This document shows, piece after piece, positions 36,830-47,130 of a DNA stretch of 64,000 nt (the stretch's first letter is position 1; the number at the start of each line of letters is the position of its first letter). The notes below the pieces were generated by a model that was not told the DNA's origin, made no database searches, and saw only the letters and a list, made by a program, of their open reading frames with translations. The stretch is from the NCBI GenBank assembly GCA_905182985.1, contig CAJJDN010000166.1:117979-181978 (forward strand), written 5' to 3'. The DNA comes from Paramecium sonneborni. Its lineage: Eukaryota; Ciliophora; Oligohymenophorea; Peniculida; Parameciidae. The translations under genes were made by a program, and so were the position numbers.

Positions 36830-37040
36830 TTACTTATTTCAGGTTCTCCTTCATTTTTATCCATTAAACAATCGACTTTAAAATTATTTATAAATTAATG
36901 AAGGAAATATTAAAATGAACAAAATATTAAATTCTTTTAAATTTTTTTAAAAACTATATAATATTCTTAAGAAGAAATATTAATTAAAAAATATTGTATA
37001 AAATAATAATAATAATTTTTTGCTTAAAATTCTTGATATA

Positions 37041-38684
37041 TCAAATAAGTTATATGTTTTTACCGATATTCGTTCGTGTATTTGGATTAAGAACTGTTTT
37101 TTTCAACTTTATAGCTAGGACTCTCATCAAGACACTACATTAATAAAAACTAATTTACCTAATAATTAATTCTCGAAGTTTCTTATCCTAAATTCTCAGC
37201 AACTATTCATTTTCTTCCTTCAATCTAAAATTATACCTAAAATCTAAATTTGAAATCATACTCGTAAAGTTTTTATCCTTCTTCTTTTAATAATAAAGTA
37301 TATTAACCAATTTCAGAATTATTCTTTTCATTTTTTGAAGGATCAATATCAAGGTTAGCCTAAGCAAAAAAGGCTTCTGACCCTATTTTACATAACTAAA
37401 GAAAAGTTAAGTATTTATTTTTTATTTCATACAAAATAACACTAAAATTAGCAACTATTTATTGATTGTTTTCTGATGGTTTAAAATTTTGTTATTGCTA
37501 ATTAAAGAATTGTTCTACTTGTTCTACTTTCTCAATATTTTCAAACTCATCTTTAAATCTTTTATCCAATTAGTTATAATTTAACAATAGTTCATTTTTA
37601 ATAGATTCAATTTATTAATTCTCGTTAAAAATCATTTATGATTTTATTAAATTACCATCATTAGGATTCTCAAAATACTATTCTAACAACTAGATATAAG
37701 TTAATATTCTACTTTAATCCATCTAATTATTTATTTTGAATTATCAAAAGTTTGTAGTAATTTAATAAAAATATTAAATGTATCGTCTTTTTAACCATAA
37801 ACTTGTTCTAAAGTCTTTGATATATCTAAATAATTAGATTAGATATTCAGTCTTGATAAACTCAATATAGGGTTGATTATTTATTCACTAAACAATTAAT
37901 TAAATATTATTAATGGAACATAAGTTTGACTTTAAGTATTTTAAATATCTTGGAAAAGATATTCTTTTTATTCATATTACTTAATTATATAGTTTTGCTC
38001 CAAATGATTTTTAACATCTTTCAATTATTATTTTTTATTTGTAATAATAACTAATGTTTAATGATTCTGTAATTATTAAATTTTATTTTCAAAATCTTTC
38101 GAATAAAGGTGTCTTAAAGATTCTTAATTTTGCCAAAAATTTCTATCTTCGATGGATTTACTTTCTAATAGGGACAACAATGATTATTCATTAAATTATG
38201 ATAATTGTGTTTTATATTTTTCGATATCATTATTTTCTAATTCAATTATTAGTGTATTTTTTTTATCCTTAAATATCATACTATAATAATACAGTTTAAG
38301 ATTGTTAATTTTAAATTTATAAATGTTCTATCATGATAGATTTCAAGTGTGTGGACACAAATTCAAATTTGTTTTTTTATTTATAAATATCTATTTTATT
38401 TGTGTCTATATTATAGGTTTGATTTATAGCAATCTGAAACTTAAGCTTGCTCTCTGCAAATATCATTAAATGATCATTTTTTTCAACTTGTGATTTTCTT
38501 TTTCTTTCCAATTATTCTTCAATATATTTAGATGCTATTTAGACTAAATTAAATATCTAATTTAATTACTTATATTATATTTCTCAAAAAAAAGGGATTC
38601 TGCAACAACTTAGTATCTCTATTTTCCAAATTAGTTTCTTTTACATATAATTTGATCAAGCTCCAAATTTTCAATTCCTTACAT
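37041..38684 (-). CDS. Coiled-coil protein, 508 aa, unknown
   Basis: ATG 38684 to TGA 37041 with introns 38544-38569 (26), 38268-38292 (25), 37690-37712 (23), 37218-37236 (19) and 37135-37158 (24), giving 509 codons. Long Glu/Lys/Gln/Asn-rich helices with heptad-like Leu/Ile spacing (YIEEQLERKRKSQVEK, IIELENNDIEKYKTQL, LLKEEGQKLYEYDFKFRF) predict coiled coil over most of the length. A basic C-terminus ends LKKTVLNPNTRTNIGKNIQLI. No motor or catalytic motif is visible; a cytoskeletal or ciliary structural role is only a guess. The 19-nt intron is near the minimum known for this genus, so that junction is least certain. Confidence 0.7.
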
Positions 38685-39896
38685 TATAATAGAAATTAAA
38701 AAAAATATATATAAATTTTCATAAAATCCATTACATTATAATCTAAACTCGATTTTATTAAACTTTTCTGATTAATTATCGATTTAAAAAAAGGTCAAGC
38801 AATGATTTTAAACCAAAAAATAATAATATTTTTAAATCGAATATGAAGTCTTTAAATTTATTATAAAGGAGGATTTATTAAATAGGCTAAGTAAATATAG
38901 TATTTACTACAAATTTTTGCTTAAAAGCACAAGTATTAGATTAATTTTGTATATTTATATTTTTCTTTGCTATTATAATATCGCATATATTATTTAAAGT
39001 TTAATAGCCGAAAATATTTAAGTTATTAATATCAATTTAAAGAGAATGTTATTAAAATAAGATTTAATATCTGAATATCATTTATTATAACAAATGAGTA
39101 AAAAAAATAAAAGAGCTTTTTAAAGTTTAAATTTCAACTATTTTATTTAAAATTCTAAACCAGTTGGTAAATTTATTATTATTTATTGTTATCAGTAATG
39201 TAAAAAATAAATATATTTAGTATTTATTTTTTTAATCATTCTTAAGAAATATTGGTTCTGAAAATGATTTAATTGAAGTTTAATTTTTTTTTGAAGTTTT
39301 TAAAATGTATTAGTCAGGATATATAAATTATGAAAATTAAACTAATGTTTAATCAGTTAAATAAAGAATAATATATATAATTATTCACTTTCAATAAGTA
39401 AATTTACTGAATTTATATAAATTCAAATATTTTTATTAAATCAGTTCACGAACATGGAATAATTCATAATAAATTAAATTAATACGAAAACCATAATATA
39501 TCTATTTGAATTTGACTTGAGATCTATAATATTTATCAATTATAAAAATTAGTTTATATAAATCAAATTTATATTCTAAATAACTCAACTGTTAATTTGA
39601 TTTTAATATTTCTTTTTTTTAAAGAATTCCTATAAACATGCCAACGAAAATTAGTAATGATTTGATAACCGATAGTTTTACAATTAAAGAATTTTGAATA
39701 TTTTAGTTTTTCATCTCATCATTTGTATTAATAAAAATGAAGCTTAAACTGCATCTTTAGAATTAAAAATTTTTGTAACTTTTGTCTAAAAGTCTTAACT
39801 TGTTCCATTTAATATTTGTAAATAATAGGCATTCATATTTACATAATTAGAAATATATGAATAATATATTAAATTAAAATAGTTGCTAGAGATTCA
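38685..39896. other. Gene-poor A/T tract
   Basis: About 1.2 kb with very low GC, many A/T homopolymers and no reading frame with a recognisable motif on either strand. This is unusually long for a compact Paramecium chromosome. It may contain a decayed gene, but I see no specific homology. Confidence 0.55.
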
Positions 39897-40268
39897 ATGA
39901 AGCAAACCTTTATTTATTCAAATCCTGTGTTAGCTCTACTAAATTCAAATTCAACTTAAATTAGCCTAATGTCAACAACTGATTTGAATGACTCAATTGA
40001 ATACCATATAGACTAAAAAGAATATTAAACCGAGGTAGAGATTGTTAAATATTTGAACAATTTGGGGGTTAAAACTAAAACTGATCCTTAGATAAAAGAA
40101 TAACAATATTGGAAGGAAAGAAAATAAAAAAGTTAAAAAATTATTTTAGATACTAATGTTAGTACTGCTGAAGGAATAGTATTAAATCCTTCTGTAAATA
40201 GATTATTAAGAAAGAATGTAACTCAAAAGATAATTAGATCAAATAGTCCCCTCTTTTTAGTGGATTGA
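39897..40268 (+). CDS. Small hypothetical protein, 123 aa
   Basis: Intron-free, 124 codons from ATG 39897 to TGA 40268. Polar with one charged helix (VEIVKYLNNLGVKTKT) and Lys/Gln-rich middle (QYWKERKQKSQKI). It ends RSNSPLFLVD. Its GC content is higher than the flanks, which argues for real coding. No domain recognised. It stands alone in the gene-poor stretch. Confidence 0.5.
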
Positions 40269-41449
40269 TTCCAAATCTTATCATAAAATCTTAAAAAATT
40301 ATAAATTTCTCTCAAAATGAATTTCATCATATACTATATCCTCTCACAATTAATCAAAAACCTTTTTATTTTGACTTTTCATATTTCCAATCTCAATTAT
40401 CAAAAGAAATTAATTTTTGTTTTTTTGGCATAATTTAATATATTAATTGCAAATTTATTTTAATTTATTAATTTTAGTTGAATTTATTATCATTTACAGC
40501 ATTTAAGTTTTAAAATCTGTCTTAAACTTAAATAATTCTCCTAACATATAATTGTTAATCAATATTAAAATTTTAGAAAATAAGAAATTCAGTAATAATT
40601 TTCTATTTCTAAAATTCTAAGCCTTTGAATAACTATTTTCAACTAAAAATATAATTTTTTTTAAATGATGAATTTTTGTTAAAGCATTTGTAAATCTCTT
40701 TTATCTATTATAGTAGAATAGAAAATTATTATGTTAACCAGAGGGATTATTACATTTTTGATGATGCTTTTTATATCCAATGTATATGAGAATTTAAATT
40801 GTAAATCTAATACCTTAAAAGGATAACTCATTGTTAAGTAGAAGATAAAATAGTTAATTATTGAAAAAATTAATACAAAAATTGATTATTAGATTAATTC
40901 ATTATAAAAATTATGTTTTCTATGATCATGATTGAGATAGATGGAGTTGCAAAAATAGTTATTGCAATTAATTTAAGATGTTAACTAATACTTTGCTATT
41001 TTTATATTAAATATAAAGATTTATTTTATAAAATGATGAGAGATAATTGAAATAATATTTCTATTTGAAATTTGAGATTTATTTAAATTTTAAAATTGCT
41101 TTCAGATTATTTAGAAAAATGATTTTAATAAGAATGGGTAACATGATCAATTTAAGATTTATAAATCTATTTAAATAAGAAAAAAAGAGAGATTTACTGA
41201 AGATTTAAATTTAAACTAAGATAAGAAGATGCAAATTCTTAATTTATAAATTAATGAATAAATTTTAAGTAAATTGTAAATAAATATATTCATTTAATAA
41301 TTGTTATAATTTTCTTTTGGACTCAAAATCTGAAAAGTTGATTGAAAATTTGTAATAAGAAGAGTAAAAGATTAGAGAAATATTGAAGAATGAAGAATAA
41401 TCTGAAAATTGGAAATAAAGTAATTGCTCTATTTGATTAAAAAGTGAAT
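40269..41449. other. Second gene-poor A/T tract
   Basis: About 1.2 kb of A/T-rich sequence before the kinase pseudogene. The only stretch with coding flavour is the short signal-peptide-like frame at 40731-40925, listed separately. Confidence 0.5.
40731..40925 (+). pseudogene. Possible fragment of a secreted or membrane protein gene
   Basis: ATG 40731 opens a 64-residue frame whose first 20 residues (MLTRGIITFLMMLFISNVYE) look like a cleavable signal peptide, followed by Lys/Gln/Ile-rich sequence to TGA 40925. Cys-containing sequence continues in another frame just downstream (RWSCKNSYCN), suggesting a frameshifted remnant. Evidence is weak: no homologue is recognised and the length is short. 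Confidence 0.25.
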
Positions 41450-42848
41450 ATGTATTGGAATAATAATCCAGAAGAGGAATTTGAATTTTTAGAAATAATA
41501 GGAGAAGGTGCATATGCAAATGTGTATAAAGGTAGAAATAAGGAGAATGGTTAGATAGTGGCAATAAAAATAATAGCAATGGTTGATGAAGTTGAGAATT
41601 TTAGTATAGGAAATAAAGATTTTGAAAGTAAGATTTGTCTAACAAGGATGGTTAGCATACTAACATAGAGTCTTTTTTGAAATCTTATTATAAAGATAAT
41701 AATTTATGGTTAATAATGGAATATTGTGCTGCAGGTTCAATATTAGGATTGATGGAAGTAATGGAGAGAAGATTAAGTTAAGAAGAGATTAGTGCAATTT
41801 TATATTCAACTTTATTAGGAATTGAATATCTCCATTAGAATAAGAAAATACATTGAGACATAAAAGCAGGGAATAATTTACTTGATCATAAAGGATAAGT
41901 GAAATTAACAGATTTTGAGTTGCAGCATAATTAACTTATTCATGTACAGATAAAGTAATATAAATATATAATGTATATATATTTTAGGGTACATTTATAG
42001 GAACTCCATTTTGGATGAGTACTGAAGTGATAAGTAAATCTAGATAACTGATAAATGGTCTTTAGGTGTTGCTGCTATTGAATTAGCTGAAGGAAATCCA
42101 CCATATTCTCATATACATCCTGTTAGAGCTATGTTTGCTATTAAAAATAATCCACCTACTGGACTTACTAAACCTGAATTATGGTCTAAAGAAGTTAATT
42201 TATTTGTTAACGCTTGTTTAAGAGTTGAAGCTAATGAAAGACCTACTGCATCTTAATTATTATAATATACTTTTATTTAATAAGGAAAATAACATCTCAA
42301 AAAATTATTTAATTTAGTTGAATTCTATTCAAATCAATTACAACAAGCTATTAAGGATTAAATTCCATTAAACTATTATCTCTAATTGTGAAAAAATAGA
42401 TCATGATTATGGAACTCTTCTTATTAAAGATTAAATCATTCAGACTAAAGAAGAACCTGACTTTTTAAAATGGAATAAATTAGATTAAGAAATGAATCAT
42501 CATTTCCTAATTAGAATTGAACATTCGAAAGAAATTAGTTTAGAAGCTTTAATTATCAATATGAATTTAGAAGAAAGAAAATAACTGAAAAATTAAATTG
42601 AATAATAAATGAATCAAGAAATACAATAAGTTAAATCTAAATATTTAACAAAATTAGATTTACTCAATCTCAAAATCAAAGAAGAAGAAGATAAACAAAA
42701 ATAACCATTAAATTTACCCTTTAGCTTCTAAGTTAGCTAAGAAGTTTTTTAATAATTGGCCAATGTTAAAACTCCTTTAATTAAATCATAATAAGTTAAA
42801 TAAGCTAAACCTACGCCTTTTGAATTTATACCTAAATAGAAATTATGA
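41450..42848 (+). pseudogene. STE20/MST-like protein kinase pseudogene
   Basis: A kinase of the MST/STE20 group is readable in pieces: the Gly-rich loop (IIGEGAYANVYKG), VAIKII, DNNLWLIMEYCAAGS, a catalytic loop H-TGA-DIKAGN, KLTDF, GTFIGTPFWM, SLGVAAIELAEGNPPYSH, ELWSKEVNLFVNACL and a coiled-coil tail to TGA 42848. The frame is broken at least four times. The HRD arginine codon is TGA (41856-41858). One base is missing in DFG at about 41917. One base is missing at about 42045, where the DIW motif is also gone. Another shift lies at about 42380-42393. A 33-nt intron (41955-41987) is still recognisable. Several independent lesions make a sequencing error unlikely, so I call it a recently dead paralogue. 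Confidence 0.8.
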
Positions 42849-44065
42849 TTAAAAATTACCCGCTAAATATTCGTTATATTTATAAAAATTTATTATTAAA
42901 AATGGATTAAACTGTTGTTGATTAATTGTCTTTAGATGCTATACCTTATTATCAAGAATAGTTGTACGGAGCACTGTCTTTAGTTCTAGAACTCTAAAAT
43001 AGAATCGAAGCTGAAAATGAAATTACTGAAAATATTGTCGTTAAAATGTAAGATGACAATAAGAATGAAATCTATCAACATGTCTTGGACTTTGATGAAA
43101 AGAACATTGATGATGTAATCTAAGAAATGAATGAAAAATGTTTAACTCAATTAGAAGAAATAGATTAAGAAACATTTAAATAAGAGGAATAAATATTCAC
43201 TATGAATTAAGTATATTATTATTATATATTCTAGAAAATAGATGAATTAGAAGATATCATTTCTAATTGCATGACTCAAACAAACAAAGATTAAGTAGTC
43301 TTAAACTAATTAAATAATTTGATCAAGGATAAGTAATTACTACTACAAGACATTAATTTAGAAATCAAAGAACAAGAATAAATTAATAAGCAAAATTAAT
43401 AATTTATTAAAAGAAGAATGAAATAAGAAAAATAAAAGTAATAAGAACTTGATGAGAAGATGCTTTTAAAATAAAAAAAATAAGAATAGAAATAATTGTT
43501 AAAAGAAAAAACTGCAAAAAATGAAGAGCTCTTAGTGTAATCATTGGTCGAGGAAAAATAAAGACTCTAAAATGAATTGGATGAATTAATTAATGGTTAA
43601 GAATAAAAAGTATAGTAATTACTGAGTTAAATGGAAACTACGATTATGGAAGAAGATGAAAAATCTATTGTAACTTCTGTTGTGTTAAGAGAGAGTTCAA
43701 ATAAATCACATTATGAAAAAAAAGAAATTCAAGAACAACCAAAAAATAGAGCATGTTGTGGAGAGTGTATAATATTCTGATTAGTTAATGTATAATTTTA
43801 ATATACTTATATTTAAATCTATAAATATAATATTTTCTTTAATATGAACTGAAATATCTATTGAAATCCTCAAATAATTTTTTTAATTTGTTGCTAATAC
43901 AATTATTTTAGAATAAATTATTTTTATTATCTCATCTCAGCCTCTTCTAAAAACTCTACTGATAAACTTTAATTGATAATAAATTTCGTTCAATTATATT
44001 CATGTAAAAACTGACATAAAACAACAGTTATTTTAGACATAAGATAGAAAATCATGGCAATTATT
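42825..44065. repeat. First copy of contig overlap 2 (1241 bp)
   Basis: Repeated at 44067-45307, offset 1242, starting right after the N at 44066. It contains the whole coiled-coil CaaX gene and the last bases of the kinase pseudogene. Confidence 0.9.
42902..43780 (+). CDS. Coiled-coil protein with C-terminal CaaX box, 284 aa
   Basis: ATG 42902 to TGA 43780; removing a 24-nt GTATAT...TCTAG intron (43212-43235) leaves 285 codons, and retaining it also keeps frame. Almost the whole chain is Glu/Gln/Lys-rich coiled coil (for example DELEDIIS, EEKQRLQNELDELIN). The last residues are RACCGECIIF. CIIF fits the C-a-a-X prenylation signal, and Phe at X favours geranylgeranyl transfer; two more Cys just upstream could be palmitoylated. 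So a membrane-tethered coiled-coil protein is inferred. The second copy (44144-45022) comes from the contig overlap and is not a paralogue. Confidence 0.75.
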
Positions 44066-44066
44066 N
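44066..44066. other. Single-N contig junction 2
   Basis: One N; the following 1241 bases restart at the sequence first seen at 42825. Confidence 0.95.
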
Positions 44067-44143
44067 TTTATACCTAAATAGAAATTATGATTAAAAATTA
44101 CCCGCTAAATATTCGTTATATTTATAAAAATTTATTATTAAAA

Positions 44144-45022
44144 ATGGATTAAACTGTTGTTGATTAATTGTCTTTAGATGCTATACCTTATTATCAAGAA
44201 TAGTTGTACGGAGCACTGTCTTTAGTTCTAGAACTCTAAAATAGAATCGAAGCTGAAAATGAAATTACTGAAAATATTGTCGTTAAAATGTAAGATGACA
44301 ATAAGAATGAAATCTATCAACATGTCTTGGACTTTGATGAAAAGAACATTGATGATGTAATCTAAGAAATGAATGAAAAATGTTTAACTCAATTAGAAGA
44401 AATAGATTAAGAAACATTTAAATAAGAGGAATAAATATTCACTATGAATTAAGTATATTATTATTATATATTCTAGAAAATAGATGAATTAGAAGATATC
44501 ATTTCTAATTGCATGACTCAAACAAACAAAGATTAAGTAGTCTTAAACTAATTAAATAATTTGATCAAGGATAAGTAATTACTACTACAAGACATTAATT
44601 TAGAAATCAAAGAACAAGAATAAATTAATAAGCAAAATTAATAATTTATTAAAAGAAGAATGAAATAAGAAAAATAAAAGTAATAAGAACTTGATGAGAA
44701 GATGCTTTTAAAATAAAAAAAATAAGAATAGAAATAATTGTTAAAAGAAAAAACTGCAAAAAATGAAGAGCTCTTAGTGTAATCATTGGTCGAGGAAAAA
44801 TAAAGACTCTAAAATGAATTGGATGAATTAATTAATGGTTAAGAATAAAAAGTATAGTAATTACTGAGTTAAATGGAAACTACGATTATGGAAGAAGATG
44901 AAAAATCTATTGTAACTTCTGTTGTGTTAAGAGAGAGTTCAAATAAATCACATTATGAAAAAAAAGAAATTCAAGAACAACCAAAAAATAGAGCATGTTG
45001 TGGAGAGTGTATAATATTCTGA
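44144..45022 (+). CDS. Artefactual second copy of the coiled-coil CaaX gene
   Basis: Identical copy of 42902-43780 inside contig overlap 2 (44067-45307). It should be collapsed with the first copy; counting both would suggest a false tandem duplication. Confidence 0.85.
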
Positions 45023-45375
45023 TTAGTTAATGTATAATTTTAATATACTTATATTTAAATCTATAAATATAATATTTTCTTTAATATGAACTGAAATATC
45101 TATTGAAATCCTCAAATAATTTTTTTAATTTGTTGCTAATACAATTATTTTAGAATAAATTATTTTTATTATCTCATCTCAGCCTCTTCTAAAAACTCTA
45201 CTGATAAACTTTAATTGATAATAAATTTCGTTCAATTATATTCATGTAAAAACTGACATAAAACAACAGTTATTTTAGACATAAGATAGAAAATCATGGC
45301 AATTATTTAGATTTGATGCTAACTACTTGAAATAATTTATTTAGTATAACAAATAGAATCTATTAATATATAAAT

Positions 45376-46855
45376 ATGCTCTAATCGATAGGTGAAACAA
45401 TTTAAAGCCAACCTTCAATAAATTATGGGACTGTAAGATACTCATTCAAATGCGTTCGTCGTCACTTATTTCAAGATAAAGTTTATTATGTTCATGCTTT
45501 ACCCAATTTAATAACAATAGGAGATGTATAAAATTAGCGATAATCTTAGCATATTAATGATCCAAATCCTAAGTATAAATTAGAACTGAATTTGAAAAAT
45601 ATAGTTTATTGGAAGTAGGAACATGGTTAAAATCGTGCCTTTGGTATAAAATATAAGTAAGTTTTGAAAAAGAAGAATAATTTAGAAAGAATGTGAAGTT
45701 CTTTGAAGCAACGTCAGAATAATTACAAAAATTTAGACAAGAAATAAGTTGTTTAATAGGGTTCCATTCTTTAGATGATCACTATAAAATAGATGAATTG
45801 ATAGGAAAAGGGTCCTTTTCTTCTGTTTATAAGATTTTTAGATAACATGATAAAAAAGTATTTGCTATGAAATATGTATCAAGTAAATAAAAGAATGATA
45901 AAGAAAACATGGTAATGAAAATAAATGTATAATAATAGTAATTAGTGGAAAACGAGATTGGAATTCTACGATCTTTTAATCATGATTAAATTTTGAAAAT
46001 TTATGAAGTATATCGTGTTGAAGAATATCATTATGGAATAATAGTAGAATATTTGGATGGAATAGCATTATCAACTTTAATTGATTAACTTAAAAAAAAT
46101 TAACACGTTCTTAAAGAATCAGAAATAAAAACAATACTTTAAGCCTTATTAATGGCATTAGCAATAATCCATTAAGAATAGGTGATACATAGAGATATTA
46201 AACCATAAAATATAATGATATCTTAATAACATTATAATAGTGTTAAAATAATTGATTTTGGATTAAGCATAAAGAATTAATTATAATATAATAGGTGTGG
46301 AACTCCTGGTTATATGGCTCCTGAGATTGTCAATATGAGAAAAGATTAATAGAAAGCATGGACATCTCTTTGTGATGTGTTCAGTCTTGGAGTTGTATTC
46401 TTTAAATTGTATATATATATATATCTTATATTTCTAGATTATCTAAAGGAATCAGTTGTTTTTAAGGTTAAACATCAGATTAAGTGTTGGCTAATAATAA
46501 AAAGTGTTAAATAGATTGGTCTATAGTATAATAACATAATTATTCTAAGAACTGCATAGTAATATTTAAATCTTATTAATAGTAATTATTAAAGGCGATG
46601 TTAGCTAAAGATCCTGAAGAAAGAATTACAGCTTATTAAGCACTTTAACATCCATTCTTTGGAGATGCCTTCTTAACTATGTATACTGATTATAATGGAC
46701 ATTCAACTAGTCTAAAATCTAAATAAATATTAAATCCAACACTTGAAAAACATTATTTCGATTCCTATTTAAGTATCGAAGATAACTCTGTTCAAAAGCA
46801 ACAAGTATATTACAGAGAAATAAGACCATCTATTATAAGTAGAAGGTAATAATGA
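45376..46855 (+). CDS. PH-like domain plus Ser/Thr protein kinase, about 456 aa
   Basis: ATG 45376 to TGA 46855 with introns 45657-45685 (29 nt), 45912-45938 (27), 46409-46437 (29) and 46559-46582 (24); the 27- and 24-nt ones keep frame if retained but interrupt conserved spacing. Residues 15-130 look like a small PH-like beta domain (YSFKCVRRHLFQDKVYYV...FFEATSEQLQKFRQEI). The kinase domain has IGKGSFSSVYK, VFAMKYV, an acidic helix-C region (VENEIGILR), HRDIKPQNIM, IIDFGLS, CGTPGYMAPEI, SLGVVFFKLL and AMLAKDPEERITA. All catalytic residues are intact, so an active CAMK/AGC-like ciliate kinase is expected. It is unrelated in detail to the neighbouring kinase pseudogene. Confidence 0.87.
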
Positions 46856-46866
46856 TTATAATTTTT

Positions 46867-47097
46867 TCAAAAACAGACATTGTAGTTATCAATTATAATG
46901 CTGATTATTCGCAGGAACTCTTAAAATGTTATCTATTAATTTGGAAATAATGCTGGATCAATTTACTTCTCTGGCATTAATACTTTAAAAGCCTTAATAC
47001 ATTCTTATAAAGATAAGTTTCCTTCTCCTTCTACATCTAAACTGTCAAATGCTTTCTTTGCTAATCTCTAGACTTTCTCTTTGTCTAATTTATTCAT
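46867..47097 (-). CDS. Small EF-hand protein, 76 aa
   Basis: Intron-free, 77 codons from ATG 47097 to TGA 46867. One canonical EF-hand loop, DVEGEGNLSLQE, has Asp at position 1, acidic residues at 3 and 5, Gly at 6, Leu at 8 and Glu at 12, preceded by the helix AKKAFDSL. A second, degenerate helix-loop-helix (NQQITFQEFLRIIS) lacks the Ca ligands. Calcium binding at one site is likely. It lies 11 bases from the convergent kinase stop and 33 bases from the B-box/TPR stop, so 3' UTRs must overlap. Confidence 0.75.
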
Positions 47098-47130
47098 TAT
47101 TATATCAATTTATTTATATTTAATAAAATA

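Noticed and set aside
36660..36870. Alternative REX exonuclease N-terminus from an ATG near 36864 with an in-frame TGA, suggesting readthrough
   Set aside because: A start at 36829 with a 23-nt intron gives a stop-free path through the conserved region and a whole codon count.
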